Under the pieces are notes generated by a model. The model had not been told where the DNA came from. It was given only the letters and a program-made list of their open reading frames with translations, and did not search any database. Of a stretch of DNA of 64,000 bases, positions 6,634-17,383 are shown piece by piece (position 1 is the first letter of the stretch; every line of letters starts with the position of its first letter). Position numbers and translations under genes: made by a program. The stretch is from a virus. The DNA lies in the IMG/VR virus record IMGVR_UViG_3300044646_000478, positions 25,607-89,606 of that record; one strand, given 5' to 3'.

Positions 6634-9600
6634 TATCCTGCTCCAAATCTGCTTAGTTCACTAAATGTAGATTCATCAAAAACAATCCCCGGTGTCTCAA
6701 ATTTGATGACTCTACCAATATTTGCATATTTAGGAATCAATTCATACCCAGAAATCCAAGCGTTTTTTGTATAGGCTTTTGCTCTGACTTTAAGATTGTT
6801 GTATTCAGAGATTGCAGCATTGTAGTGTTGTTTAATTGTGGCATCGTCAATAACTTTATTATATGCTATAATAGCATTAATCCAAGTAAATGGAGATTCA
6901 ACGTCTAATTTCTTCACTTGACTAGATAGATCTGGGACTTGAGTAGGGGTAAGAGAGGTTGGCCCACTTACTCTAAATGGCCCCTCAATTGTCGGCAAGA
7001 CACCTACAGCGGAAGATGCTGTTCCTCCAAGCAATTCCCCATCATAATAAAGTTTTATATTATTTGTGTCATATGTAAAACCTACATAGTGCCATTGTTT
7101 ATCCTGAGTCCAGTCCGGGATATCAAACTCAAACGTAGAGGCACCAATGGTTACTCCAAGAGCAGTATTTCCACTATTAGAGTAAAGGGTGCCTAGGGCG
7201 TCAAAAGACCAGTCTGGGGATGCTGGAAGAGTAGTTCCATGCGCTCCCAAGTTGCAGTTTTCTTCCTTTTGATTAGAATAGAACCATGTAAAATAACTTA
7301 TTGTTGTATTATTAAAGCCCGTAATTGTTGGTATTTCAATATACCCAGAATTATATAGAACAACAAAATAATCTCTATTTAAACTTTGAATACATTTTGG
7401 AATTTGATACTGTACTCCAGTTTGATAAGTGTCAATAGTTTGAGGCATAGAAACTGGATATGCGAATTTTGCTTCCGTTGTTCCCGAACCTTTTAATGAG
7501 GCTGGATTCTCTCCGTATGGAAATTGATTAGTTAAAAATGCTTCTGTATTTGTTGTTCCATTTAATTCATACTGAATGTCAATTAAATCGTCAAAGTTAT
7601 ATAAAATTTTAGGTTCTTCTTTAACAACTAAAGAATAAAAGTTGTCGGATGGAAAGTTTACACTCTTATATGGACTAGAAAGTGCAGTTAAGAATGGTAA
7701 GTAAGTTCTTCCATCATTGTTAGAAACTTCCCACTCAACAGATTCAGTAGTCAAACTGGGATCTTCAATCCAATAACTGGCAGAATTTTCAATATCTCCA
7801 AAATGACCAAACTCAAATAACAATTCATCGTTATATAAAATATTAGAAATTAAAGGAATCTCTATTTCGTTCCATTTATTCGGTACAATTCCTTTTATAT
7901 CTTGAATAAACGCCAACCTTCTTCTGCTTTTATCCCAAAATGCTACTTTGAAATTACCACTCATCATTTCTTCTTCAAATCTAAGTTTAACTTTGAAGAT
8001 ACATTTTGAAAAATTAGGAATAGTAATTACATCACGATATTGCAAAGATGCGATTGTGGCGTTTGGACTTTTTGTAACTTTAATAGATTCATTTTCATAG
8101 ATAGTTCTAGTATCTGTTACTACAGTAACATCTGTATTTAGATTTCCTGTTTCTTTAATACCTATTCTAAAGTTATCTGTATTGGATACTTTTTCAAATC
8201 CCTGCTGTCCAACAAATAATAATTCTGTATCTGATATCGCTGTGGGAAATAGAGTTGCTGCCTCAACGGGAAGGTTAGATTGAAAAGTTTCTGACTCGTA
8301 TTCGGCTAAAACAACGTCTTGAGAATAAACATAATCTAAATAAAATTGACCAGACGTAGGCTTAAATTCATATCCTGCATAACCCTCTCCAGCAATATAT
8401 CCAGCCGTGTCTATTTGGCCTTTAAGCCAAGTGTCGGAAATTTCAATTTTTCCAGTTTCTATTACAATATCTTCAATGAAGTGTTCTTCTCCGTTGTATA
8501 ACTTCGCTTCATAAAACTGGTCTTTGCAGTCAACGATAATATAAAAATCTTTTTCTAATGTAACGTCTGTAGAAACAGAACTGATAAGAGAGGTCCCTTC
8601 ATAAAAAGAAAGAATCGTTTTATCATTATCAAACACAAGTTTTGTTCTTAAATACTTATTTGTGTAAGACGTTCTATCAGGATGGACTCTGGTGTATAGG
8701 GAAAACTCATGAGGAGTTGCAGTTCCGGGCAAAGCAGTTCCTGCGTTAAGTTTTGCTATGTATTTAAAATCTTTAACAAAAAGACCATCCTGAACAATCG
8801 CAGGCAATGCTGCTTGTACTGTCCCCGGCCAACGCTCCATTGCAAGATACCCTCTTTTTGTATCTACATTTGCGGAATAGTGATCATAAGAATTAGTCAC
8901 GACTTTCATTGGGCCGGTTTTGAATATATATTCAGTTCCAGAAAGGGGACCACTTAAGTCAATTTTAATTGCCCTAATATTAGAAAGATCTACAGTTCCG
9001 GGACCAACCGAACCATTTGTTAAAATATTTCTATTGATTTTCCAAACAACGTCGCCAGCAGAAGAGAGACTATTCATCAAAACCGCAGTGCCTGCGTTAA
9101 ATGGAATCGAAACAGTATTGCTGTTTTCATAACTAAGAGAAGAAGAGAAAGATACAGTTCCAGCAACGACCGCAGTTCCGGGCCAATTCCATATTGGCAT
9201 TTGTATATAATAATTCTCTGCTCCATTCATAAAATCTGATGTAAGATCATCTGTAAATGTAGATCTTAGACTATATGCTGGAGTATTTGCGGGAGCAGAA
9301 GTTCCGGGAGAATCGGCAGTACCAACGGTCATATAAATGCCATTATTATAATATCCATCTGCATTTTCTGAGATTGGGCTACCAACACTTTGTAATTTAC
9401 CAATCTTGATTTGATTAAGCGGATCTAACTCGTCTTGCGAATATGCATCAGGGTAAGGAGTGACCGGCTCTAACGCTGGATTACTTGTTCCAGAAAGAAA
9501 TGCTTGAGTAACCCCCGGCGCTCCTACCCAGCCTTCACTCACTGTTGTATTTACAAATCCAGTTCCACCCAAGCCCAGATTTGCAGTATAGGCTGTTCCG

Positions 9601-9716
9601 TGATACAATAAGTCACGTTGGTTGATTATTTCTGGCTCTGTTTCTGGCGCAAAGCATCTTAAAGTATAGGATGGGTCTGTGAAAGCGCTTCCATTAGATA
9701 GGTAGATATAAGCCAT
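6633..9716 (-). CDS. Large minor tail protein with a laminin-G-like domain
   Basis: 1027 residues, beta-rich throughout. Residues from about 790 to 930 resemble a concanavalin/laminin-G fold (DKQWHYVGFTYD, IKLYYDGELLGG), a carbohydrate-binding class common in phage fibres. The protein carries 19 Gly-Thr dipeptides, mostly before a small residue, far more than in the non-structural proteins of this window. It starts at a TAATG overlap with the 918-residue baseplate gene. Probably a large baseplate-attached fibre that contacts the cell surface; this is inferred from size, fold and order. Confidence 0.78.
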   Translation of the reverse strand: MAYIYLSNGSAFTDPSYTLRCFAPETEPEIINQRDLLYHGTAYTANLGLGGTGFVNTTVSEGWVGAPGVTQAFLSGTSNPALEPVTPYPDAYSQDELDPLNQIKIGKLQSVGSPISENADGYYNNGIYMTVGTADSPGTSAPANTPAYSLRSTFTDDLTSDFMNGAENYYIQMPIWNWPGTAVVAGTVSFSSSLSYENSNTVSIPFNAGTAVLMNSLSSAGDVVWKINRNILTNGSVGPGTVDLSNIRAIKIDLSGPLSGTEYIFKTGPMKVVTNSYDHYSANVDTKRGYLAMERWPGTVQAALPAIVQDGLFVKDFKYIAKLNAGTALPGTATPHEFSLYTRVHPDRTSYTNKYLRTKLVFDNDKTILSFYEGTSLISSVSTDVTLEKDFYIIVDCKDQFYEAKLYNGEEHFIEDIVIETGKIEISDTWLKGQIDTAGYIAGEGYAGYEFKPTSGQFYLDYVYSQDVVLAEYESETFQSNLPVEAATLFPTAISDTELLFVGQQGFEKVSNTDNFRIGIKETGNLNTDVTVVTDTRTIYENESIKVTKSPNATIASLQYRDVITIPNFSKCIFKVKLRFEEEMMSGNFKVAFWDKSRRRLAFIQDIKGIVPNKWNEIEIPLISNILYNDELLFEFGHFGDIENSASYWIEDPSLTTESVEWEVSNNDGRTYLPFLTALSSPYKSVNFPSDNFYSLVVKEEPKILYNFDDLIDIQYELNGTTNTEAFLTNQFPYGENPASLKGSGTTEAKFAYPVSMPQTIDTYQTGVQYQIPKCIQSLNRDYFVVLYNSGYIEIPTITGFNNTTISYFTWFYSNQKEENCNLGAHGTTLPASPDWSFDALGTLYSNSGNTALGVTIGASTFEFDIPDWTQDKQWHYVGFTYDTNNIKLYYDGELLGGTASSAVGVLPTIEGPFRVSGPTSLTPTQVPDLSSQVKKLDVESPFTWINAIIAYNKVIDDATIKQHYNAAISEYNNLKVRAKAYTKNAWISGYELIPKYANIGRVIKFETPGIVFDESTFSELSRFGAG

Positions 9717-12472
9717 TAGAACGCTACCCCATTAAAACTTTCTGAGCCATATTCAACAATATTTCTTGACCCGAGGACAAATTGCTTTTCTGGATCAATC
9801 GTCCATCTCCAGTCTTTTTGATAAAAAGTATTTATAGATATTGTAGAGTCATCAACAAGATTCTCTCTATAATTATATGCGTCGTTACGAGCGGTTTTGT
9901 CTTTTTTATAAAATTTAATTTCTCGGATTGCTACATAGTATCCAACATTTGCAGAACGTGGGGCTTGAATAACTTTATACCCATGACGACACTTTCTCAT
10001 AAACCACATATCGGGCCAATTTTTTTCTTCAACGATTGGAGTTCTATCTAATCTTGTAGCGGCGGTAACAAGTGGTTTAGATGTAATTGGATTTTCTGGA
10101 ATCCAATTTGCAGAATCTTCAACAGTAACAGAAAGACGATACCTATTATCAATTAATTTTGGTTTAACTGTATTTAAAAGATTTTGTTGATAGAGATTAG
10201 AGAAAGCATTTGGATACAAAATAATCTGTCTGTCCAAGACAGGTTCGCTTGTCTTTTCAGTTTCTGGATTTTTCCAAACTTGGTATTCGGATAGAACAGA
10301 ACTTTTTCTATTAGTTTGAATAAAATCAAGAACACTCTTTGGATTCTCATCTTTTAACTTGTCCACTCTTGGTGGAAGCAAGCCCATATTTTGTGCTGTC
10401 GCTGAAACTCTTGTATAAAGTGCTGGATTTTCCAAAGGATCGTTTGATTTTCCAGAAGGGTTTGCATATATATAACTTTCTACCCAACTTGGGAAAGTTC
10501 GATATGTTACATCTAATTTGATAGGCAAACTTAAGGTATTGTATGGAGTAACTGACAATTTTGTAAATTCTAATTTAATATATTTAGCATATATTGTTTC
10601 AATAAGTTTGAAATTGCCCCTCTTCAATAGATAATGACGAGGAACTGGAGTCCACAATTTATTATCCCAATTGTCTTCATTAGAATCATCATCGCTATAA
10701 TAAACATGCATAAGACATTCAGGAGTTAGTGGATCAATATAAACTTCATCAACAAAAGACGCATCTAATCCTGTTCTTATGTCGAAATATAAAGATTCAA
10801 CTGCAAATTTAGATGGATTGATTTGACTTTGCCAATAAGTACTTTCTTGTTCATCAAATGCCTTTGAAGGACCATAAGTTTTTGCTTCGGTCACATATGC
10901 ATTGCCGAGGATATCCAATCCGCTGTTTGGAACAAATTCCTCAATGGAGGCAACCACTTGAGCAAGTTTTAGATTTCTTACTTCAATTGACCATTCAAAT
11001 TGTTCCGAATTAAAGAACGGAAAGGGATCGGTTCTTCTAGAAAATACAATTTTGATATCTTTAGCATTTACTGTATTGAAATATAAGACAACATTTTGCC
11101 AACTGTAGTCTCCGGTTCCGTTATAAAAAATTCTTGTTTCGTTATTTAAATCAGATTTATATTCAACTAGTTCCCAATCCTGAAGATCTTCGTCATAGTA
11201 AAATACACTTATATCAATTGGTTTTTGACACATTTCAAATTGCAACATATTGACTGGTCTATTTTTACCCAGATCAATAGTAAGAATTTCTTCAGCATCT
11301 GGCAGCCTTTCCTCAGATGCCCAAAAAAGTTTACTTGGCTTATCTAAATTAAAGTTGTTATCAGCAAGATAACCAACTGGATAATGCTCATTAATGATAA
11401 AAGAATCTTTCCCGGCATTTTTAATAAGCCACGGTGAGTTAAACTTGTAAATGTCTGGGGTATCCGACAATGCTTGGCTTGCTTCGTAAGGGTATGTATT
11501 TGCTCCCCTTTGAAGGTGGGTGAATAAATCTTGCTGTTCGCTAGAAAAATTACCCAGATGAAAACTGCTGGCTTGGATAGAATCTACTGTTAGATAAATT
11601 ATAGATTCCGACCTGTCGCCAAAGGCTTGAGTAGGTGCCTCAACAGATTCCCCAGTTTTGATCCAGTTATTCTTTTTGGTGTATGAATAATCTATGAGGT
11701 TATTGCCTGTTACATATCTCTGAATATAGAAATTATAACTAGATGCAGTCCCGCTATTAATGGGAACTTCAGTTAAAGCATTAGAAGCAACATTCACACT
11801 ATACAAAGAATTTGATGGCTTTAGTCGTCGGATGACTTCTGTAATTCTTCTTTGCTCTTGAGGTGTGATTGATGCAACTTGAGGTCTTATAACAAATTCT
11901 TCTGAAGCATTGGTAACGCCATAATCTGGAATTCCGATTGGTTGATCAGAATTAATATCATCTAGATATCTCCACCGTTCAAAAATTTCACACTCGTATC
12001 CAGTTGCTGCTCTTCCTAAAAGTTTCAATCCTTCAGCCGTGTTACCAAGATTTGACCCACGCATAAAATCTTGCGCTCTTGCCTTAAACCAAGCATCTTT
12101 TCTTTTTATTTCTGCCCACTGATCTTGAGTAAGCATTTGGTTATAAGGATCATATTCATAAATCTCATCATTCAATCTTGTCAACTGAACAACGTTTGAG
12201 AATAGGGTATCAAGATCATTAAAACTTGTAGAAGATAAAGACTCGTACAATTTAGGTGCTAGAGTTGCTTTTTTAATTCCATTGACTCCAGCATCTCCTA
12301 AAATTGCATACAAAAATTTATAAATAAGACTATCTGAATTTAAATTATAAACTTCTTCAGGAAAGAAGTCTTTAATCCTATCCATAAAATCAACAGGAGG
12401 GTTGAGTCCTTCTACTATTTCTCTTTTTTCTATTAATTGACCGTTGTTGAGTAATGTAAAAATATCGGCCAT
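9716..12472 (-). CDS. Baseplate-associated tail protein, 918 residues
   Basis: Follows the gpJ-like baseplate gene directly with a TAATG overlap, the place usually taken by a gpI-like wedge/fibre connector. The N-terminal 190 residues (MADIFTLLNNGQLIEKREIV ... WFKARAQDFMRGSN) look mainly helical, and the rest is beta-rich with galactose-binding-like stretches (DIKIVFSRRTDPFPF, YIKLEFTKLS). No enzymatic motif was seen. Unlike its neighbours it holds only two Gly-Thr dipeptides. Probably links the wedge to the large fibre proteins encoded next. Confidence 0.72.
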   Translation of the reverse strand: MADIFTLLNNGQLIEKREIVEGLNPPVDFMDRIKDFFPEEVYNLNSDSLIYKFLYAILGDAGVNGIKKATLAPKLYESLSSTSFNDLDTLFSNVVQLTRLNDEIYEYDPYNQMLTQDQWAEIKRKDAWFKARAQDFMRGSNLGNTAEGLKLLGRAATGYECEIFERWRYLDDINSDQPIGIPDYGVTNASEEFVIRPQVASITPQEQRRITEVIRRLKPSNSLYSVNVASNALTEVPINSGTASSYNFYIQRYVTGNNLIDYSYTKKNNWIKTGESVEAPTQAFGDRSESIIYLTVDSIQASSFHLGNFSSEQQDLFTHLQRGANTYPYEASQALSDTPDIYKFNSPWLIKNAGKDSFIINEHYPVGYLADNNFNLDKPSKLFWASEERLPDAEEILTIDLGKNRPVNMLQFEMCQKPIDISVFYYDEDLQDWELVEYKSDLNNETRIFYNGTGDYSWQNVVLYFNTVNAKDIKIVFSRRTDPFPFFNSEQFEWSIEVRNLKLAQVVASIEEFVPNSGLDILGNAYVTEAKTYGPSKAFDEQESTYWQSQINPSKFAVESLYFDIRTGLDASFVDEVYIDPLTPECLMHVYYSDDDSNEDNWDNKLWTPVPRHYLLKRGNFKLIETIYAKYIKLEFTKLSVTPYNTLSLPIKLDVTYRTFPSWVESYIYANPSGKSNDPLENPALYTRVSATAQNMGLLPPRVDKLKDENPKSVLDFIQTNRKSSVLSEYQVWKNPETEKTSEPVLDRQIILYPNAFSNLYQQNLLNTVKPKLIDNRYRLSVTVEDSANWIPENPITSKPLVTAATRLDRTPIVEEKNWPDMWFMRKCRHGYKVIQAPRSANVGYYVAIREIKFYKKDKTARNDAYNYRENLVDDSTISINTFYQKDWRWTIDPEKQFVLGSRNIVEYGSESFNGVAF

Positions 12473-14889
12473 TAAACTATCCAGTTATTTTGAGTTTTCT
12501 GAATTGGCGCAACAGGTTCACTTGTGCCATTTGTGTCTGGACCTAGAGAATAGAATACTGGAAGATCAATATCTTCTAATAAGAAGTCCTCTTCGTAAAT
12601 AGTAATATTTGTTCCATTTGCTGTAACTTCTTCCAATCCATAGTGAACAGCATCATCTGCGCTAGTAGCAAAACGAACATTATCAACTCCGGGAGTTTGA
12701 TAGACAATCTGAAGAATATCGTTGAGTTGTATTACTGCTCCAAACAATTGATTATTAAAGAAAGTTTCAATGTTATTTGAAATGTCTAGATTTACAGAAT
12801 TTACAACAAAACCATTTGTGTATATAACAACAAGATTAGCAATGAAATGACGGAACTTAGCAGTATGAGCGAGAACATCTTGTCCAATCTGACGATGGCT
12901 ATCAATAATTCTGTTTGTTAAGAAAGGCAATTTATCAAAAGTATATTCTATAGAAAACACACTTTGATTAATAGCATTAGCCATTGCGGTAGTTATTTCA
13001 ATACCATCTCTACAACGGTAACTATCTCTCAAATCTGTAATATCTTTTAGCAACCAGTAATCGCTACCGAGTTCATAATCAATACCATTTATATTTAAAA
13101 TCTCCGGGACGGAACGAACTGGAGTCCATATTAGATTTATAAAATAATTTGCAGTTCCGGGATGAGTTGTTGTGTTACTTCTATAGAAATTTTCATAATG
13201 ATATTTATCAGTTACATCATCTTTAATAAGATTGCCGGGGCCAGCAGTAACGTCTTCTGCTGTCTCAGTATTTTGTCCTGAGATATAAATATCAACCTTA
13301 TTCATGCTTGAATAATTATTATTTAAATCAATAACATTACGGCTCCACTTTGAAAGATATTCATGCTCTAAGAAAACGATGGAATCTTCAGTTAAATCAT
13401 CGGTTGGCGGTTCTCCAACCGCAACAGAACTGTTATCATAAAAAGCAGTTATATCTACTCTTGCAGTCCCAGATGCGCTTGCACTCCCAATTGCGGTGGT
13501 GCCAGAAGAGAGTGAATTTATATATGTAAGAGAAGATGAGCCAATTGAATGCACCGTCCCGGAATATGAAGCAACTGTAGTAGTTCCGATAGTTACAGTT
13601 CCTACAGATATTGTTCCTCCAGTTTCAATTCCGATTAGATTTGCAGATCCAGATTCTAAGTAAAGTGTTGTTGTTCCACTAGCACCGGCAGTTCTTGCAA
13701 AAGAGGTTACTGTAAACGTTCCGTGAGTTGCTATCTCTCCAACTTTTTCCCAAATTGGGTTGGCTACTCCGAGGTCTTTTCTATAAATATTTTTAGAGGT
13801 TACAGTTCCCCCAGCGAGTGAAGTGCCTGAACTATTGTAAAGATGAGTCACCGTTCCGACTTCGTTTGAGAAAGTAACTTCATTACTAGAAGAACTTATA
13901 CCACTCTGGCCTCCGGGAGTGTAAGTGTAAGTATAAGCATATTGATAATTTCCAATTAAGAAATCTTCATCAAGTGAAGTGCCAGCAACAGGAGTGCCGC
14001 TAGGAGCAGGATTTCTCATGTTTTCTGCGTAAATTTGTGCAGTTGGTACTCCAGTTGTGCTGACACTAAAAGTGTAATCAATATCTGGAGTATAAAACCG
14101 AGAAACATCATTGCCTTGCGTACTTAAATAATAATTAAAATCATACACATGCTTTGAATTTGGGTTAAAACTAGACGCACTTCCCGAGGCATCTAATGTC
14201 ATATATTCTTGGAATTTACTTATAGGTCCGACAATCGTTGCTCTATTTGTATATTGGTTTGCAATTGCTAATGCTAGAAACTGCTCATCTGTTCCAGCGA
14301 TATTACGGAAGATATTATTCTTAAATCTAACCTTAAGTTCATCATCAGTTTCTTGGTTTGTTCCACCTGTGGTAGATGTGTAATTATTTACCGTCGCAAC
14401 ATCAGAAACTTTTGTAATGATTCTATTGATCTGGTTTGCTGTTACGTTACCGACTTCACCGGGGATAGTTGCTTCGACGGGAACTTCTGCGTATGTACCG
14501 TTTTCTGGAATGACACCATCGGCCACAGTTATGAATAGAATTTGAGAAGAAACGGCAGAGGCGGTAGTGCTAATCTGAGTACCGCTTGGGATAAAAATTG
14601 CAGTGGGAGATGGAGTTTTTCTACTAAAGGTGACAAATCCTGAAGCACGACGAGCCGTTTGACGCGCAAAACCGAATAATTGAATAAAATCATCAAGGTC
14701 TTGCCCAAACTTAGTAGTAATATCTAATTGATATCTTTGTACAAATTGATCAAATTGTATATCAGCGAGAGATTGAGCAACAACATCAATAATTTTTCTT
14801 TCCGGGGTGCCTACCTCTAGAGAGATTTCTGGATCTAAAATATAAAGTTGATCCCTCATTCTTTTACTAAGTTCTTCTTGCGTAAACAT
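12472..14889 (-). CDS. Baseplate wedge protein, gpJ-like
   Basis: 805 residues. The N-terminal part matches the baseplate J family: IPSGTQIST, EVPVEATIPGEVGNVTA and ETDDELKVRFKNN (about residues 100-200) correspond to the conserved core. A domain of about 250 residues is inserted after residue 240. It includes a fibronectin-like part (YQYAYTYTYTPGGQSGISSS ... KNIYRKD) and a Gly-Thr-rich part. Twenty Gly-Thr dipeptides occur, many in this insert. The C-terminal third returns to J-like sequence (RFATSADDAVHYGLEEV). It lies between the gp25-like and the gpI-position genes, as in other contractile tails. Confidence 0.86.
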   Translation of the reverse strand: MFTQEELSKRMRDQLYILDPEISLEVGTPERKIIDVVAQSLADIQFDQFVQRYQLDITTKFGQDLDDFIQLFGFARQTARRASGFVTFSRKTPSPTAIFIPSGTQISTTASAVSSQILFITVADGVIPENGTYAEVPVEATIPGEVGNVTANQINRIITKVSDVATVNNYTSTTGGTNQETDDELKVRFKNNIFRNIAGTDEQFLALAIANQYTNRATIVGPISKFQEYMTLDASGSASSFNPNSKHVYDFNYYLSTQGNDVSRFYTPDIDYTFSVSTTGVPTAQIYAENMRNPAPSGTPVAGTSLDEDFLIGNYQYAYTYTYTPGGQSGISSSSNEVTFSNEVGTVTHLYNSSGTSLAGGTVTSKNIYRKDLGVANPIWEKVGEIATHGTFTVTSFARTAGASGTTTLYLESGSANLIGIETGGTISVGTVTIGTTTVASYSGTVHSIGSSSLTYINSLSSGTTAIGSASASGTARVDITAFYDNSSVAVGEPPTDDLTEDSIVFLEHEYLSKWSRNVIDLNNNYSSMNKVDIYISGQNTETAEDVTAGPGNLIKDDVTDKYHYENFYRSNTTTHPGTANYFINLIWTPVRSVPEILNINGIDYELGSDYWLLKDITDLRDSYRCRDGIEITTAMANAINQSVFSIEYTFDKLPFLTNRIIDSHRQIGQDVLAHTAKFRHFIANLVVIYTNGFVVNSVNLDISNNIETFFNNQLFGAVIQLNDILQIVYQTPGVDNVRFATSADDAVHYGLEEVTANGTNITIYEEDFLLEDIDLPVFYSLGPDTNGTSEPVAPIQKTQNNWIV

Positions 14890-14911
14890 ATATTAATTAT
14901 CTCCCGTAATT

Positions 14912-15388
14912 TTAAGCAGTAGATGATGTTTGAACGGGAATGTCAAATTCAAAAACATCTCCACTAACCATTTCTAAATCAACTCTTACATATAATGTGT
15001 CGTAATCGCGCTGATAGTAAATATTAAAATTTTCTATTATTTCATTATCTGAGAATGTATACAGACCATTATATTTTTGAAGTTCTATTCTCAGACGAGA
15101 CATTTGTTTTACTTGATATTCGTTAATTATTCTAGAAACTTCAGAAACAACCATTTGAGAATAATCATCATCAAAAATATTTAAACGACCATTTGCATAT
15201 ATGGAAGTGCCTTCTTCTCCAATATCAATAAATGATCCCAATTCTGGGTTCAGGGGATCGGTACCATATGGCTCTCTTATCCAACATATAAGATCTTGGA
15301 CCGTTTTTGATGGGCCTTGAACTGTTTCTATGCTATTTCCGGGGCCTTTAACGATATCCCCATTAAAAAGCCTTAAACTCCAAGTCAT
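14912..15388 (-). CDS. Baseplate wedge subunit, gp25/gpW-like
   Basis: 158 residues. The central RLNIFDDDYSQMVVSEVSRI and the preceding PLNPELGSFI fit the T4 gp25 / P2 gpW lysozyme-fold baseplate family, which nucleates sheath assembly. The length is slightly above the family norm. It sits directly before the J-like gene, the conserved order gpW-gpJ-gpI in contractile tails. No catalytic residue is implied, since this family is structural. Confidence 0.8.
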   Translation of the reverse strand: MTWSLRLFNGDIVKGPGNSIETVQGPSKTVQDLICWIREPYGTDPLNPELGSFIDIGEEGTSIYANGRLNIFDDDYSQMVVSEVSRIINEYQVKQMSRLRIELQKYNGLYTFSDNEIIENFNIYYQRDYDTLYVRVDLEMVSGDVFEFDIPVQTSSTA

Positions 15389-15441
15389 TTAAGTTAAATC
15401 CTCTCTAATTAGGTGACGCTATCATCAACATTATTGCCTCG

Positions 15442-16539
15442 TTAGGCACCTTCATATGTTACAATTTCTTCTGGTTCAGGGTCTTCTAATGGATCTGCTT
15501 CCACTCTAAGTGGAATTATTTGCATCCAACGATTTAAAAAGTGTAAAGTAGCATTAGACGGGCTACCCAGATGGGCTGGATCTTTTCTATACACCTCAGT
15601 CAATTCATCATCTTTATTTAACGTTATTCGGTATGTTGTATTAACACTTTGTCTAGTATTTGCAGCAGCAAGGAAACCACTAAGCGTAGATGTTGGCAAA
15701 GATCCATTAATTGATAATCCTAATTGGAAACCAATATTATTATTTCCGCAGTACGCTTCGGCTCCACCGGAAAGAACATATTCTCCATCGTAAGGAACTC
15801 TTAAAACGGGGCTGCCACCATAATCAAAAATACTTGTTCCAGAAGTATTTGTATTTCCATTAAACCATGCTGTACCAATTGTTGTCACTTCTTCTGAAAC
15901 AAAATTAATATAGGGAGCGCCCCCAATAAAAAGCCATTTATATTCAGAAATAGTTGCAGCGTGATATTTGAAAGACCATCCGATATCTCTTTCGTCTTGC
16001 GTTGCAAAAAGATAATAACAATGTTGACCATCTACTACATTGCGAGATGGAATAAAATCATCAAAAGGAGTTATCAACTTTTGCGATACAACGACAGTTC
16101 CGGCATTTAATTGATCTAGAGTTGCAGACCCATATAAGGCACTTCCGGGAAAAGTTGCAGTTCCCAACTCTGCAAAACTATTTCTTGCCTTATTAAAATC
16201 ACATATAATTTCTTGTTCTGCATTAATAAACAAACGTGACGGGGCATTGAGCCTTACATCTCCTCCAATAAGTTCTCCAACTGGTAGAGTTTCATTATCT
16301 TCTTCAAAGCGAGAATGAATTACCCAATTATTATCCAACTTTGTAACAAGCCAATGTTCCCCGACTTTGGGGACTTGCACATAAGGAGATTGAAAAAATG
16401 CAAATGTCAATTGAATTTGTTGATTAGCAGAATCTCTTCCTTCAAGATATCCAACTGATGGATCACATTGGGTTATTCTAATTTTTTTATATGAATATGC
16501 TTGATTTAACAAACGATATTGAGGAGTGTTTCCCATCAT
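15442..16539 (-). CDS. Baseplate spike-like protein with C1q-like C-terminus
   Basis: 365 residues. The first 110 residues (KIRITQCDPSVGYLEGR ... VPKVGEHWLVTKLDNNW) look like an OB-type beta barrel as in gpV/gp5 spike proteins. The C-terminal 130 residues (YDGEYVLSGGAEAYCGNN ... FQLGLSINGS) resemble a C1q/TNF-like jelly roll, a trimeric binding module. The start ATGATGG overlaps the TGA of the CHAP gene upstream. Probably the membrane-puncturing tip or a fitting around it; the domain calls are by eye. Confidence 0.65.
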   Translation of the reverse strand: MMGNTPQYRLLNQAYSYKKIRITQCDPSVGYLEGRDSANQQIQLTFAFFQSPYVQVPKVGEHWLVTKLDNNWVIHSRFEEDNETLPVGELIGGDVRLNAPSRLFINAEQEIICDFNKARNSFAELGTATFPGSALYGSATLDQLNAGTVVVSQKLITPFDDFIPSRNVVDGQHCYYLFATQDERDIGWSFKYHAATISEYKWLFIGGAPYINFVSEEVTTIGTAWFNGNTNTSGTSIFDYGGSPVLRVPYDGEYVLSGGAEAYCGNNNIGFQLGLSINGSLPTSTLSGFLAAANTRQSVNTTYRITLNKDDELTEVYRKDPAHLGSPSNATLHFLNRWMQIIPLRVEADPLEDPEPEEIVTYEGA

Positions 16540-17378
16540 TCTGCAAATATCCTTCCAAAAGTTACTGTCTTATTTAAGACCCTATCTGTTGTATCTCTTA
16601 AATCATAAGTATGTTTTTTACCATAAACACCACGACCACCTAAACCTTGAGTTCCAAGAGAAATATCTCCAGTGGCGCTTACCTTAACTTGACGGTCTGG
16701 GCCAGTATTTCCTTCAATAGTTGTAAAAAGTCCAATCTTTCCGCGATTTTCCCACGGTTTAATTCTCCATTTAGAGAAAAAACCAACATGGTCATTTTGA
16801 TAATCATCTGTTTCTAACCCGAAGACGACAAGATCGCCAGCCTCAACCTGCTTGGGTGAAATTTCTCTTAATTTTCTTTCTCCAATAAGACCAGACTCTC
16901 CCCAAGTTTTTGCTAAAGCAAGGCCATCGGTATCTTTAATATCTCTGAATCCTGCTTGGTAATAACACCAAGCGGTAAAAGAAGCACACCACGCGGCATT
17001 GTAAGCCCCTGTTATTTCTTGGTAAGGTGGAACTCCTAGCCTCGGACTTTGACTAATGTGAGGACCAGCACTATTGCCTTGCGTTGCTCGGATTTCTCTT
17101 TTGAATTCGCAATATGCAAATTCATAAGCCCTTCTTCTTATAAGCATATTTGATTTATATTTATTTGTATCATAAAAAGTTTTTCTTTTACTTTTTTTAG
17201 CAAATTCAAAAGGATTGTTCTTTAATTCAAAAGAAAAAACTTCAAATATATCTATACTCTTTGGAGTGCTACAAACTGCTGGAAAATCAGTAAATTGTTT
17301 TAAAGTTTCTGGGGGTACTCTTCCATAAAAGGGATCAAATAATTGATTATTATTTAAAGGAGTAATTATGCTTGCCAT
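16536..17378 (-). CDS. Tail-associated CHAP-domain peptidoglycan hydrolase
   Basis: 280 residues. The CHAP signature is clear: AAWCASFTAWCYYQAG supplies the catalytic Cys around residue 135, VEAGDLVVFG and NDHVGFFSKW the His region, and TTIEGNTG the closing motif. CHAP enzymes cleave peptide cross-links or the amide bond of peptidoglycan. About 80 residues precede the domain and may anchor it to the baseplate. It directly follows the hub gene that carries three further muralytic domains, so the baseplate appears to hold at least four lytic activities. The ribosome-binding site is weak. Confidence 0.88.
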   Translation of the reverse strand: MASIITPLNNNQLFDPFYGRVPPETLKQFTDFPAVCSTPKSIDIFEVFSFELKNNPFEFAKKSKRKTFYDTNKYKSNMLIRRRAYEFAYCEFKREIRATQGNSAGPHISQSPRLGVPPYQEITGAYNAAWCASFTAWCYYQAGFRDIKDTDGLALAKTWGESGLIGERKLREISPKQVEAGDLVVFGLETDDYQNDHVGFFSKWRIKPWENRGKIGLFTTIEGNTGPDRQVKVSATGDISLGTQGLGGRGVYGKKHTYDLRDTTDRVLNKTVTFGRIFAE

Positions 17379-17383
17379 ATTTA